DNA of 23,291 nt from Candidatus Omnitrophota bacterium (GCA_003645745.1 QNCH01000003.1:1-23291); one strand, 5' to 3'. Positions 15,885 to 22,959 are shown, counted from the first letter of the stretch. Made by a program: numbers and translations. Notes: a model not told the origin generated them from the letters alone.

Positions 15885-16065
15885 TATACTCAAACGTAAT
15901 AAGTTTGTAAAATTTAAGCGTTTCCCTGTGCTGTAGATTGGAACGTTCTGATTGAGACAAACCGCAGGCGCAGCTCGCTGCGTTGAGGTTTGGCGAATGA
16001 AGAACGTTTCAAGATGCAGTGCAGGGGAACGTCATAAAATTGCAAACCTATTACGTTTGAGTATA
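15885..16065. mobile_element. Foldback (MITE-like) element, full copy B
   Basis: A 181-bp non-coding element with terminal inverted repeats of about 26 bp (TATACTCAAACGTAAT at the outside) and further nested arms: GTTTCCCTG/CAGGGGAAC, AACGTTCT/AGAACGTT, CAAACC/GGTTTG, GCGCAGC/GCTGCG. Its right end touches the flgF stop codon and its left end lies next to the flgG ribosome site. It is flanked by TA and is the same family as 8245-8416, differing by about 9 bp in length. Confidence 0.9.
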
Positions 16066-16794
16066 TTACCTTGCCTTACCTACTTGATTTACTGTTTTAT
16101 TTTGAACTTCATCTTGTGCCAGAACCACTCTGGAAAGAGTCTGATAAGTTCTTAAGGTTTCCAGCATCTGCACCATTTCCTGCATCATATTCACTCCTGA
16201 AGACTCAACAAAACCAGATACTACCTTTGTATCAGCTGAAGCAGGCTGAACGCTGACATTTTCATCTACAGGCTCAAATAAACAATTCCCATATTTTTTT
16301 AAAGCGTTCGGATTAGCAAAATCAACTACCTTTACTTTATTTACTAACGCTCCGTCAACAATTATCTCTCCTATAGAATTTATTTCCACATCCTGGCCTA
16401 AAATATTAATTGCCCCGCCTTCACCTAACACGGCAAATCCCTGCTGACTACACAACCTGCCATTATCATCAAGCACAAAATCTCCACTGCGAGTATATTT
16501 TGTCCCATCAGGAGTCTGTACTGCAAAAAAACCGGCCCCCTCTAAAGCAAGGTCAAACTTATCTCCTGTATTTATTAACGCTCCCTGCTTAAATCTGGAC
16601 GCGACACTATCAATGGAAACTCCAGCCTTAGTCTCTCCAATTACTTTACTAAACACGCTGGGAAAAGCTTTAAAACACAAAATATCACTTTTAAAACCCG
16701 CGGTATCCGCGTTAGCCAGATTATTTGAAATTACCTCCTGCCTTAACGCTAATGCCTGCATACCCTGAGCTGAAATTTCAATCGCACGATTCAT
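16066..16794 (-). CDS. flgF: Flagellar proximal rod protein FlgF
   Basis: A 242-residue rod protein of the FlgF/FlgG family. The N-terminus MNRAIEISAQGMQALALRQE and VISNNLANADTAGFKSD carries the axial motif; LALEGAGFFAVQTPDGTKYT and RSGDFVLDDNGRLCSQQGF (about 82-120) are the family core; the C-terminus has GFVESSGVNMMQEMVQMLET and LRTYQTLSRVV. FlgF is preferred over FlgG because the next gene is a perfect FlgG and this one is shorter and more divergent. Its ATG overlaps the stop of the 51-residue upstream ORF by ATGA. The stop codon TAA is immediately followed by the foldback element. Confidence 0.93.
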   Translation of the reverse strand: MNRAIEISAQGMQALALRQEVISNNLANADTAGFKSDILCFKAFPSVFSKVIGETKAGVSIDSVASRFKQGALINTGDKFDLALEGAGFFAVQTPDGTKYTRSGDFVLDDNGRLCSQQGFAVLGEGGAINILGQDVEINSIGEIIVDGALVNKVKVVDFANPNALKKYGNCLFEPVDENVSVQPASADTKVVSGFVESSGVNMMQEMVQMLETLRTYQTLSRVVLAQDEVQNKTVNQVGKAR

Positions 16795-16946
16795 CTGCGC
16801 TGCCTCTTCTTTAATTCCTTTTTCGCTAAATCATGAGAATGTTTTACAATTAATCCGGCAATATTTTCCTTAACAAACAATTCATTCAACCTTTGTGACA
16901 AAAAATTTACTTCAAATTTTTCCTCTTTTAATATAGATTTTTCCAT
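16791..16946 (-). CDS. Small protein of 51 residues, coupled to flgF
   Basis: I do not recognise this protein. It is highly charged and probably all helical: MEKSILKEEKFEVNFLSQRL, then NELFVKENIAGLIVKHSHDL and a basic end AKKELKKRQRR. It has no signal peptide or membrane segment. Support for it being real is the AGAAGGTG ribosome site just upstream, the ATGA overlap with flgF, and the absence of any other use for this stretch. It does not show the FlgM pattern. It could be a flagellar accessory factor or a leader ORF that drives flgF translation. It is the first gene of the flagellar run as seen here; no convincing promoter was found upstream. Confidence 0.65.
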   Translation of the reverse strand: MEKSILKEEKFEVNFLSQRLNELFVKENIAGLIVKHSHDLAKKELKKRQRR

Positions 16947-16991
16947 CACACCTTCTACCTTTCTTTAAAATGACCAAACATACCTAACCTG

Positions 16992-17032
16992 AATATTTTA
17001 TATTAGTTACGAAATATTCACCCGTAGGGCTG
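16992..17032. repeat. AATATTTTAT...ACCCGYAGGGCTG repeat, copy 1
   Basis: GAATATTT and AAATATTC arms are followed by ACCCGTAGGGCTG. The same order, with different central bases, recurs in direct orientation at 17302-17343. Confidence 0.7.
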
Positions 17033-17035
17033 ATG

Positions 17036-17110
17036 AGATAAATTGCGTCTTAATTTATCTCTGATATCAGGGTTATGCCATTTCATAACCCAATTTTTTG
17101 GGCTATGAAA
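17036..17110. repeat. Consecutive stem-loops
   Basis: GAGATAAATT and AATTTATCTC form a 10-bp stem, then GGGTTATG/CATAACCC forms a second. The right arm of the second can alternatively pair with GGGCTATGAAA further right, so two exclusive folds are possible. Confidence 0.55.
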
Positions 17111-17252
17111 TATACAGGCTAAAAATCAATACATTTTAAGTTAAGCAAAACCTATGCCAAAACATCAAAATATTGCTCTTTTACAGAATCTGTGGGTTAC
17201 TTTTCGATTTTTTACCCTTTCATTCGTCTTGTTCTTGTTTCAAAAAGAATCC

Positions 17253-17277
17253 AGAAGTCAGAAGTTAGAAATCAGAA
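17253..17277. repeat. 7-bp tandem repeat
   Basis: AGAAGTC, AGAAGTT, AGAAATC and AGAA follow each other, about 3.5 units of a degenerate heptamer. Confidence 0.7.
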
Positions 17278-17301
17278 TAAAAAACAAATAAGCTTCTAAT
17301 C

Positions 17302-17343
17302 TAAATATTTTATGTTTTATATAAAATATTTACCCGCAGGGCT
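17302..17343. repeat. AATATTTTAT...ACCCGYAGGGCTG repeat, copy 2
   Basis: AAATATTTTAT and ATATAAAATATTT arms are followed by ACCCGCAGGGCTG, matching copy 1 at 16992-17032. It abuts the long palindrome that starts at 17345. Confidence 0.7.
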
Positions 17344-17344
17344 G

Positions 17345-17601
17345 TAACCGGTGACTAAAGCGGAGACATCATAAACTTATCATTTTAACATAATTCAATT
17401 TTTAGTAATAAATTCCCCCTAAAAGCATTGCGGGCATCTGTCCTGCTATGCAGGGAATGATAGTATAGGGCGATCCATGCTGTCGTTTATCATCTCTCCA
17501 TTTCTTGTCATTCCCGCAATCTTTTAGCGGGAATCTACTTTGAAAAATTCAATTATGTTCAAAGAATAAATTTATGATGTCCCCGCTTCAGGCACCAATT
17601 A
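17345..17601. mobile_element. 257-bp palindromic element with nested ATTCCCGC hairpin
   Basis: The two ends are imperfect inverted repeats over about 75 bp each: TAACCGGTGACTAAAGCGGA, GACATCATAAACTTAT and AACATAATT on the left match TAATTGGTGCCTGAAGCGGG, GACATCATAAATTTAT and AACATAATT read from the right. Inside lie a degenerate hairpin (17414-17459) and a full ATTCCCGC hairpin (17507-17540). There is no ORF. It looks like a non-autonomous foldback element that contains, or was invaded by, the smaller hairpin family. Confidence 0.75.
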
Positions 17602-17622
17602 CTTTATTTTCATTTTTGCCAC

Positions 17623-17651
17623 TTGCGCAAATATAAAATATCAGGTATACT
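17623..17651 (+). promoter_or_regulatory. Probable sigma-70 promoter of the secreted coiled-coil gene
   Basis: TTGCGC (17623-17628), a 17-nt spacer and TATACT (17646-17651) on the plus strand. It would start transcription near 17658, about 50 nt before the ATG. The -35 half is weak. Confidence 0.55.
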
Positions 17652-17708
17652 TTTTATGTGTTTATATTATAGGAATAAGTTATATTTATTAAAAAAGGAG
17701 ACAATAAA

Positions 17709-18629
17709 ATGTATAAGAAATTATTTTTAAATTCAATCTGCTTAATCGCTATCTGGAGTTTTTCTACATTAAATATACCTCTATCTTTAAATGCCCTAGA
17801 TATGTTGAGCAAAGTGTCCGCAGAACAAAAACACCTCTCGCCGCGCCTAAGTTTACAAGAAGCAAGCTTTGGGGAATCTTTTGACACAGGTTATCGCAAG
17901 CAATCAGCAGATGAAAAAGCTGAATGGGAAGTAGAAAACTATTTGCAAATGGTTGATGATAAAAAAACTAACCGCCGAAAAAACGCAGACTTAGAACAAA
18001 GGCTAAATGCTCAACGACAAGAAATAGATGATGAGTTAAAAATAGAAATGATTACAGCCACTGCAGCAAAAAGACAAAAAATGAAACTAGACAAAATCTC
18101 TATAGAACAAAAAGATGAATTGTCTGCATTACAAACTGAATTAAACGCTCCAACTCAAAAATTACTCGCCGCAAAACAAAAATTAGCACAACTGTTTGTA
18201 CAGCTTGAAAACCAGAAGCACGCTACACCTCAAAAAAACAATAAAGAAACGGTGTTAAATGAAATTTACAAAATATTAACCATACATAGCGGAAAAATAG
18301 AACCAATTTACAATAAAAAAGTTGAATCTGAAAGTATATTGCCAGCTTCGGGAACCTTAATATTTCAAAACAATCAGCCTTATGGTTTTGAAAACAAGCT
18401 GCTCTTATCTGTAGGAGGCAGTTTATTTAGAACAGTAATACAGGAGGGAAACCACAACGTAAGATTGGGTGAAATAATACAAATAGATGACTTTAGCGGA
18501 ATGTATCAGACAAAAATCAATTTACCTGAAGCTAAACCAATAGTGCGATTTAACTCATTTTCAACAGAATCGTTGTTAATACCTCAACAGACCATAACAC
18601 CATACTTAGCAATTGAAATCTCAATTTAA
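17709..18629 (+). CDS. Secreted coiled-coil protein of unknown function
   Basis: A 306-residue protein I do not recognise. It has a Sec signal peptide (MYKKLFLNSICLIAIWSFST, probable cleavage after LSLNA near residue 29). A long charged helix follows (about 67-172), with EKAEWEVENYLQMVDDKK, DLEQRLNAQRQEIDDEL and repeated leucine/lysine heptads, likely a coiled coil. The C-terminal third (about 210-306) looks like a beta-rich domain: GTLIFQNNQPYGFENKLLLS and VGGSLFRTVIQEGNHNVRLG. A good AAAGGAG ribosome site and a probable promoter support it. It is the only plus-strand gene and is convergent with dgt. Its TAA stop lies in the terminal repeat of the palindrome at 18626-18757. A link to the divergent flagellar genes is possible but unproven. 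Confidence 0.75.
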   Translation: MYKKLFLNSICLIAIWSFSTLNIPLSLNALDMLSKVSAEQKHLSPRLSLQEASFGESFDTGYRKQSADEKAEWEVENYLQMVDDKKTNRRKNADLEQRLNAQRQEIDDELKIEMITATAAKRQKMKLDKISIEQKDELSALQTELNAPTQKLLAAKQKLAQLFVQLENQKHATPQKNNKETVLNEIYKILTIHSGKIEPIYNKKVESESILPASGTLIFQNNQPYGFENKLLLSVGGSLFRTVIQEGNHNVRLGEIIQIDDFSGMYQTKINLPEAKPIVRFNSFSTESLLIPQQTITPYLAIEISI

Positions 18630-18757
18630 ATGTAATCGGTGAGAAGCTGTGAAATAATCACCGTTTTTCGCATGTTCAACTTTGTGTCTCGTCGGAGAAA
18701 AAACGCGAAAAAAAATAAGGGGGTATTATTTCACAGCTTCTCACCGATTACATTTAA
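18626..18757. mobile_element. 132-bp palindromic element between convergent stop codons
   Basis: Perfect 33-bp terminal inverted repeats (18626-18658 and 18725-18757) contain GTAATCGGTGAGAAGCTGTG at the outside. Inner arms also pair around CGTTTTTCGC and GCGAAAAA. The left end includes the TAA of the plus-strand gene, and the right end directly adjoins the TAA of dgt. A half copy lies at 2581-2640. A strong hairpin here could end transcription in both directions. Confidence 0.88.
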
Positions 18758-19939
18758 TTATGAAATGGCATACCCATAACTTTCCGGCAAAAAATGCTTT
18801 TTATACATATTTAAAAAAAAGCTGTCAGTCATTCCTGATAAGAAATCAACTACTATTCTTTGCGGCGGATTTTTACGGCTATAATCTTTGTGCGGTTTTT
18901 TAAGAAAATATTTATAGATCGCGGAATTTTTATTTTCATTTTTTAAATCTTCTAAAAAACAGTCAAACAATTGAGTAAACATCCCGCTAATTTTTAATTG
19001 TTCTGTTTTTATCCGCGGATTATCATAAATATATTTATAGTTAAAACGCATTAATTCCTTTAAAGCAGTAAACTTTTCCTTGCTAAACATAAGATAGCCT
19101 CTGGCATAACTATTCACAATTAAATCCATAACTAAAGTATTAATTATTTTATCATTAGTATTGCCAATCACTTTTACCACAGATTCAGGTATTTGTTCCC
19201 TGTTCAGCAGTTTCACAACAATTGCATCCTCAATATCCCGGCCAAGATACGCTAAAACATCAGCAATTCTGACCACACAAGCTTCCAATGTCATTGGCAC
19301 AATTTTTAAGCTATAATCTTTTATTTTAAAACAACTCTCATATTCCTGATGGAATTTATCCCAGTTTTTATGTTTACAGTGCATATATTCTTGGCCGACT
19401 ATTTCACCATTATGCGCTAAAATTCCATCTAAAACCTGCAGCGACAAATTTAGGCCATTACCCTGTTTTTCTATTTCCTGCAAAACTTTTACACTCTGGG
19501 CATTATGGCAAAAATATCCTATTTTTTCTTTTTTACAAATTTCATTAAGGATCCCCTCTCCATCATGGCCAAAAGGCGCGTGGCCTAAATCATGCCCCAG
19601 AGAAATTGCTTCAATTAAATCTTCATTTAATTTTAATGATCTGCCAATAACCCTGGCAATTTTAGAAACAAACTGCACATGTAAAACCCTATGCGTAATA
19701 TGGTCATTTTTGAATAAAGAAAACACTTGAGTTTTATCAATATACCTTGAATAAGCCGAAGAATGGATAATCCTGTCTGTATCCTGAAAAAACACCTGCC
19801 TAATATTTCCCTGTCTGGATAATTTTTCCTGATCCACAGAAAATCTTAAGCCCGCAATACTCTGGCAAGCATACTGCGAAAGAATTTGCTTTTCCCGTAT
19901 ATTATTATTCGCAATAATTTCAGAAATTACTTTTTGCAT
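18758..19939 (-). CDS. dgt: dGTP triphosphohydrolase (HD superfamily)
   Basis: A 393-residue dNTPase of the Dgt/HD-domain family, which splits dGTP to deoxyguanosine and triphosphate and so adjusts dNTP pools in the cytoplasm. Substrate and metal sites are visible: FFQDTDRIIHSSAYSRYIDK (about 50-69) with the R/Y/S residues of the family, H83/H87 in THRVLHVQ, the HD pair H116-D117 in SLGHDLGHAPFGHDGE and the distal aspartate in VVRIADVLAYLGRDIEDA. The C-terminal part is helical and of normal length. AGGG lies somewhat far upstream of the ATG. The gene stands alone; its stop adjoins the palindrome. Nucleotide preference within the family cannot be read from sequence. Confidence 0.92.
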   Translation of the reverse strand: MQKVISEIIANNNIREKQILSQYACQSIAGLRFSVDQEKLSRQGNIRQVFFQDTDRIIHSSAYSRYIDKTQVFSLFKNDHITHRVLHVQFVSKIARVIGRSLKLNEDLIEAISLGHDLGHAPFGHDGEGILNEICKKEKIGYFCHNAQSVKVLQEIEKQGNGLNLSLQVLDGILAHNGEIVGQEYMHCKHKNWDKFHQEYESCFKIKDYSLKIVPMTLEACVVRIADVLAYLGRDIEDAIVVKLLNREQIPESVVKVIGNTNDKIINTLVMDLIVNSYARGYLMFSKEKFTALKELMRFNYKYIYDNPRIKTEQLKISGMFTQLFDCFLEDLKNENKNSAIYKYFLKKPHKDYSRKNPPQRIVVDFLSGMTDSFFLNMYKKHFLPESYGYAIS

Positions 19940-20237
19940 TAGATAAGAAACCCTTTTAGCCTGAATACTTCATTTAAATTACCATGCCAAAACGTCACCA
20001 TGTTAAAAACTTAAAAATACTAAAAAACAACACACATTACAAATTAAATTCCTGCCTCGCTTGTCATTCCCGCAATCTTTTAGCGGGAATCCACTTATAC
20101 AAAGGCATAGAACTTTCAATTCCAAGACACACAGTCACAAGCCTCAGAACAAAGTTATACTCAAACAATATTAAAAAAAAATACCTATTCTATCCCCCAT
20201 TACAAATCGTTTATTTAAAAAAAATTTCCTTATCAAG
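19940..20237. other. Intergenic region upstream of dgt
   Basis: It holds the region 5' of dgt and the 3' end of the dppF-like gene. The only clear structure is the ATTCCCGC hairpin at 20063-20096. No coding frame is convincing. Confidence 0.6.
20063..20096 (+). repeat. Dispersed ATTCCCGC hairpin, copy 4
   Basis: GTCATTCCCGCAATCTTTTA followed by GCGGGAATCCACTT, nearly identical to the copies at 12180 and 17507 (plus) and 831 (minus). It lies about 140 nt past the dppF-like stop. Confidence 0.88.
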
Positions 20238-21035
20238 TTATTTTTGAGCTGTTCTGAGCCAACATTTACTTAAAAGCAATTTTTTAGTATATGGATGTAC
20301 TGGCCATTCATAAATTTGACTGGCCTCTGCCTGTTCAACAATAGTTCCGCGGTACATAACTGCTACTCTATCGCTCATACAACGCACAACACTTAAATCA
20401 TGCGAAATAAAAAGATATGTCAATTTATAAATATTTTGTAAAGAAACTAATAAATTCAAAATTTGCGCCTGCGTAGATAAATCCAGAGAAGAAACAGGTT
20501 CATCAAGAATAACTAATTCAGGAAACGATGTTAATGCCCTGGCAATGCCTACTCTCTGCCGCTGTCCGCCGCTTAACTGATGCGGAAACGCTTCCAAATG
20601 TCCTGAATTTAAACCAACCTGCGTAATTATCTCCTGAATTCTTTTTAAAATATATTGTTTCTCATAATTAAACGCGGATAGAGGCTCCGCGATAATTTCT
20701 TTAACTTTTAAACGCGGAGAAAGGCTGGCATAAGGATCCTGAAAAACTATCTGAATTTTTCTCCGCAAACTACGAAATTTTTTTTCTTTTAATTGTGTAA
20801 TATTAATATTTTTAAAAAAAATATCTCCACTATCAGGCTGAAGCAATTTAACAATCAGTTTAGATAAAGTAGATTTACCACAGCCTGATTCTCCAACTAA
20901 CCCTAAAGTCTCGCCCTGTTTTATAGAAAAAGACACAGATTTTACAGCCTCAACTTTGCGTACTTTTGCGCTAAAAACACGTGCTTTATTTTCATAAGAC
21001 TTACTTATATTTACGAGCCTGAGTATAGCCAACAA
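20238..21035 (-). CDS. Peptide-type ABC transporter ATP-binding protein (OppF/DppF-like), short C-terminus
   Basis: A 265-residue ATPase of the oligopeptide/dipeptide importer class, acting at the inner face of the membrane. Walker A is GESGCGKST (about 48-56), the Q-loop is in VFQDPYASLSPRLKV, the ABC signature is LSGGQRQRVGIARAL, Walker B is LVILDEPVSSLD and the H-loop is FISHDLSVVRCM. The start is TTG at 21035 (or the TTG three bases later), after AGGAGGT, overlapping the upstream ATPase by 25 nt. OppF/DppF proteins usually have about 50-60 further residues after HPYTKxLL, with a cysteine cluster; here the protein ends with SKCWLRTAQK right after that point. The TAA begins the repeat-like sequence TAACTTGATA. 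A late truncation is therefore likely, yet all ATPase motifs are intact. Confidence 0.9.
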   Translation of the reverse strand: MLAILRLVNISKSYENKARVFSAKVRKVEAVKSVSFSIKQGETLGLVGESGCGKSTLSKLIVKLLQPDSGDIFFKNINITQLKEKKFRSLRRKIQIVFQDPYASLSPRLKVKEIIAEPLSAFNYEKQYILKRIQEIITQVGLNSGHLEAFPHQLSGGQRQRVGIARALTSFPELVILDEPVSSLDLSTQAQILNLLVSLQNIYKLTYLFISHDLSVVRCMSDRVAVMYRGTIVEQAEASQIYEWPVHPYTKKLLLSKCWLRTAQK

Positions 21036-22021
21036 CGTACCTCCTGATTCAACGCAGTTTTAAACATTGGCGGCATCTTAAGAAAACACCTCTTTTGAGC
21101 TTTAACGCAGCGTGGAGAAAAGCTGCAACCTGATGGCAAATTGTCAAACTTAGGCACCTCGCCATTGATTGATTTAAATCCCCGGCCTGTTTGTAATTCA
21201 GGCAAACAATTTAAAAGCCCCTGAGTATAAGGATGCAGCGGTTTTTCTAACACAATCCCCGCTTTTGCGAATTCTACAATTCTGCCAGCATACATTACTC
21301 CTATATAATCAGACAAATCAGCAACCACAGCCAAATTATGACTAATTAAGAAAATTGATAAGCCATATTCTTTTTTTAATTTATGCAAAAGCTTAATTAT
21401 CTGAGACTGAATCGTAACATCAACTGCTGTTGTAGGCTCATCAGCAATTAATAATTTAGGCCGCGCAATTACTGCCATACAAAGCATTATTCGCTGTTTT
21501 TCCCCTCCAGATAATTGATGCGCATACACATTTAATTTTTCATTGGCAAGATGTATTCCAACATCCTCTAAATGCTCTATGATAAACCCGTTAATTGCAT
21601 CTTTGGGAATATGCTTACAATGTAATTTAACAACTTCTCTAATCTGTTCACCTATAGTTAAAACAGGATTTAGGGCTGTTGCAGGTTCCTGAAAAACATA
21701 AGCAATCTCTTTGCCGCGCAATGCCCTTAACTGTGCCTCATCTAAGCTTACGATGTCTTCCCCTGCAAAAATAATTTTACCTGACTCAATTTTAAGTTTT
21801 GAATCAGGCAAAAGATTGGTTAAAGATAAGCCAGTCATTGTTTTTCCGCATCCGGATTCTCCAACAATGCCAAGCACAGAGTTACTATTTATCGAAAAAG
21901 AAAGGCCATTAACTATGGGTACAGATTTATCTGTTTTAAATAAACAAACCTTTAAATCTTCAACTTTTAGTAAAGGCTGATTACCATTCTTTTTTAAATG
22001 CGTGTTAGATAAATTATTTAT
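21011..22021 (-). CDS. Peptide-type ABC transporter ATP-binding protein (OppD/DppD-like)
   Basis: An ATPase of the oligopeptide/dipeptide importer class. Walker A is GESGCGKT, followed by the Q-loop in VFQEPATALNPVL, the signature LSGGEKQRIMLCMAV, Walker B LLIADEPTTAVD and the H-loop LISHNLAVVADL. The C-terminal oligopeptide domain is complete (HPYTQGLLNCLPEL, then cysteines in GCSFSPRC, KRC and VRCW). The first standard start codon in frame is GTG at 21877, which would remove the first strands of the ATPase. The frame upstream clearly codes for them (LLKVEDLKVCLF and VNGLSFSINSNS). I placed the start at ATA 22021: AGGAAGGG lies 7 nt before it, and 336 residues is normal for OppD/DppD. The exact start codon is uncertain. 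It lies 4 nt past the permease stop. Confidence 0.82.
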   Translation of the reverse strand: MNNLSNTHLKKNGNQPLLKVEDLKVCLFKTDKSVPIVNGLSFSINSNSVLGIVGESGCGKTMTGLSLTNLLPDSKLKIESGKIIFAGEDIVSLDEAQLRALRGKEIAYVFQEPATALNPVLTIGEQIREVVKLHCKHIPKDAINGFIIEHLEDVGIHLANEKLNVYAHQLSGGEKQRIMLCMAVIARPKLLIADEPTTAVDVTIQSQIIKLLHKLKKEYGLSIFLISHNLAVVADLSDYIGVMYAGRIVEFAKAGIVLEKPLHPYTQGLLNCLPELQTGRGFKSINGEVPKFDNLPSGCSFSPRCVKAQKRCFLKMPPMFKTALNQEVRCWLYSGS

Positions 22022-22025
22022 CTGA

Positions 22026-22847
22026 TTACCCTTCCTGCTCTCTGCGCAGCAACAAATCCCTTAAGCCCTCACCTAAAAAATTATATCCTAATACAGTAAT
22101 AAAAATTAACATCCCCGGGAATAATGTCATCCACCAGGCAATCCCTAAACAAGACTTTGCATCCATAAGAATATTTCCCCAGCTTGGAACTGGCGGCTGA
22201 ATTCCTATGCCTAAAAAACTCAAACTCGATTCTGTTAAAATTGCAGCTGCAATCCCTAAAGTAGCGCTGACAAATACCGGCCCCATTGCATTAGGCACCA
22301 AATGACGCAAAATAATTTTACAATCAGAAACTCCGCTTGCCTTAGCTGCAGACACAAAATCTCTTTGTTTTAAACTCAAAATCTCAGCACGCACAAGCCG
22401 TGCTACTCCCATCCAGCTGGTCAGCCCAATTACTGCCATAATCACTACTATATTTGATTCCAGCATACTTACAACTGCCAGAATCAAAAAAAATGTGGGG
22501 AAACAAAGCATTATATCTACAAAACGCATAATTAACAAATCAACCGCACCGCCATAATAACCGGATAAAGCGCCAAATAAAAGGCCGATTGACACTGAGA
22601 TACCAACAGCAATAAAACCCACCATCAAAGAAATCCTTGCGCCATAAGCAAGGCGCGCGAACAAATCTCTGCCTAATTGGTCAGTGCCTAAAGGATGAGC
22701 CAAACAAGGCGGCAAAAGATAGCTTCCCACATCAATATCCTCAGGATGCGTTGAGCTTAAAAGCGGCGCGAAAATAGCCAAAACATTCATTAGTAAAATA
22801 ATCAATGCTCCGGATAGAGCTAATTTATGTTTAAAAAAAATTTTCAT
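22026..22847 (-). CDS. Peptide-type ABC transporter permease (OppC/DppC-like)
   Basis: A 273-residue inner-membrane permease. HKLALSGALIILLMNVLAIF is the first membrane helix, typical of DppC/OppC, followed by the periplasmic signature AHPLGTDQLGRDLFARLAYG. Further helices include MVGFIAVGISVSIGLLFGAL and LCFPTFFLILAVVSML. The EAA loop that docks the ATPase is SAAKASGVSDCKIILRHLVP. The C-terminus GYNFLGEGLRDLLLR is canonical. I start at the ATG at 22847, as the 38 residues upstream in frame translate a non-coding repeat. No ribosome site precedes it, but TATAAT lies 5 nt upstream, so a leaderless mRNA is possible. The ATPase genes follow directly. The partner permease and the solute-binding protein are not in the window. 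Confidence 0.9.
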   Translation of the reverse strand: MKIFFKHKLALSGALIILLMNVLAIFAPLLSSTHPEDIDVGSYLLPPCLAHPLGTDQLGRDLFARLAYGARISLMVGFIAVGISVSIGLLFGALSGYYGGAVDLLIMRFVDIMLCFPTFFLILAVVSMLESNIVVIMAVIGLTSWMGVARLVRAEILSLKQRDFVSAAKASGVSDCKIILRHLVPNAMGPVFVSATLGIAAAILTESSLSFLGIGIQPPVPSWGNILMDAKSCLGIAWWMTLFPGMLIFITVLGYNFLGEGLRDLLLRREQEG

Positions 22848-22860
22848 ATAAATTATAATT

Positions 22861-22947
22861 AGGGCACAGGGAGCAGGGCACAGGGTACAGGAAAAAACAA
22901 AAACGACTCTGACTTTTGTTCCCTGAACCACTGTTACCTGTACCCTG
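22861..22947. repeat. CAGGGCACAGGG-type repeat with long inverted arms
   Basis: AGGGCACAGGGAGCAGGGCA and further short GGGCACAG/GGGTACAG units, then ACAGGGTACAGG paired with CCTGTACCCTGT about 45 nt later, and AACAAAA with TTTTGTT inside. It lies just upstream of the permease start. Confidence 0.75.
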
Positions 22948-22959
22948 TTTATAATTATC

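Larger units (their letters stand above)
16947..17708. other. Gene-free region between divergent genes, rich in palindromes
   Basis: About 760 bp lie between the divergently oriented 51-residue ORF and the secreted coiled-coil gene. It should hold the promoter of the flagellar run on the minus strand, though I see no convincing match. From left to right there are a repeat unit at 16992-17032, stem-loops at 17036-17062 and 17070-17110, a 7-bp tandem repeat at 17253-17277, a second repeat unit at 17302-17343, a long palindrome at 17345-17601 and a forward promoter at 17623-17651. No coding frame is convincing. Confidence 0.7.

Noticed and set aside
17028..17066. CTGATGAG followed by a stem, recalling a hammerhead ribozyme core
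   Set aside because: The required GAAA after stem II is missing and stems I and III are not present.
16992..17601. Possible CRISPR array
   Set aside because: The repeats are palindromic units of unequal spacing with only two copies, without constant spacers or cas genes.
20156..20169. TATACTCAAACAATA resembling the TACTCAAACG terminus
   Set aside because: Only the first 11 bases match and no partner arm is near; chance is likely in AT-rich sequence.
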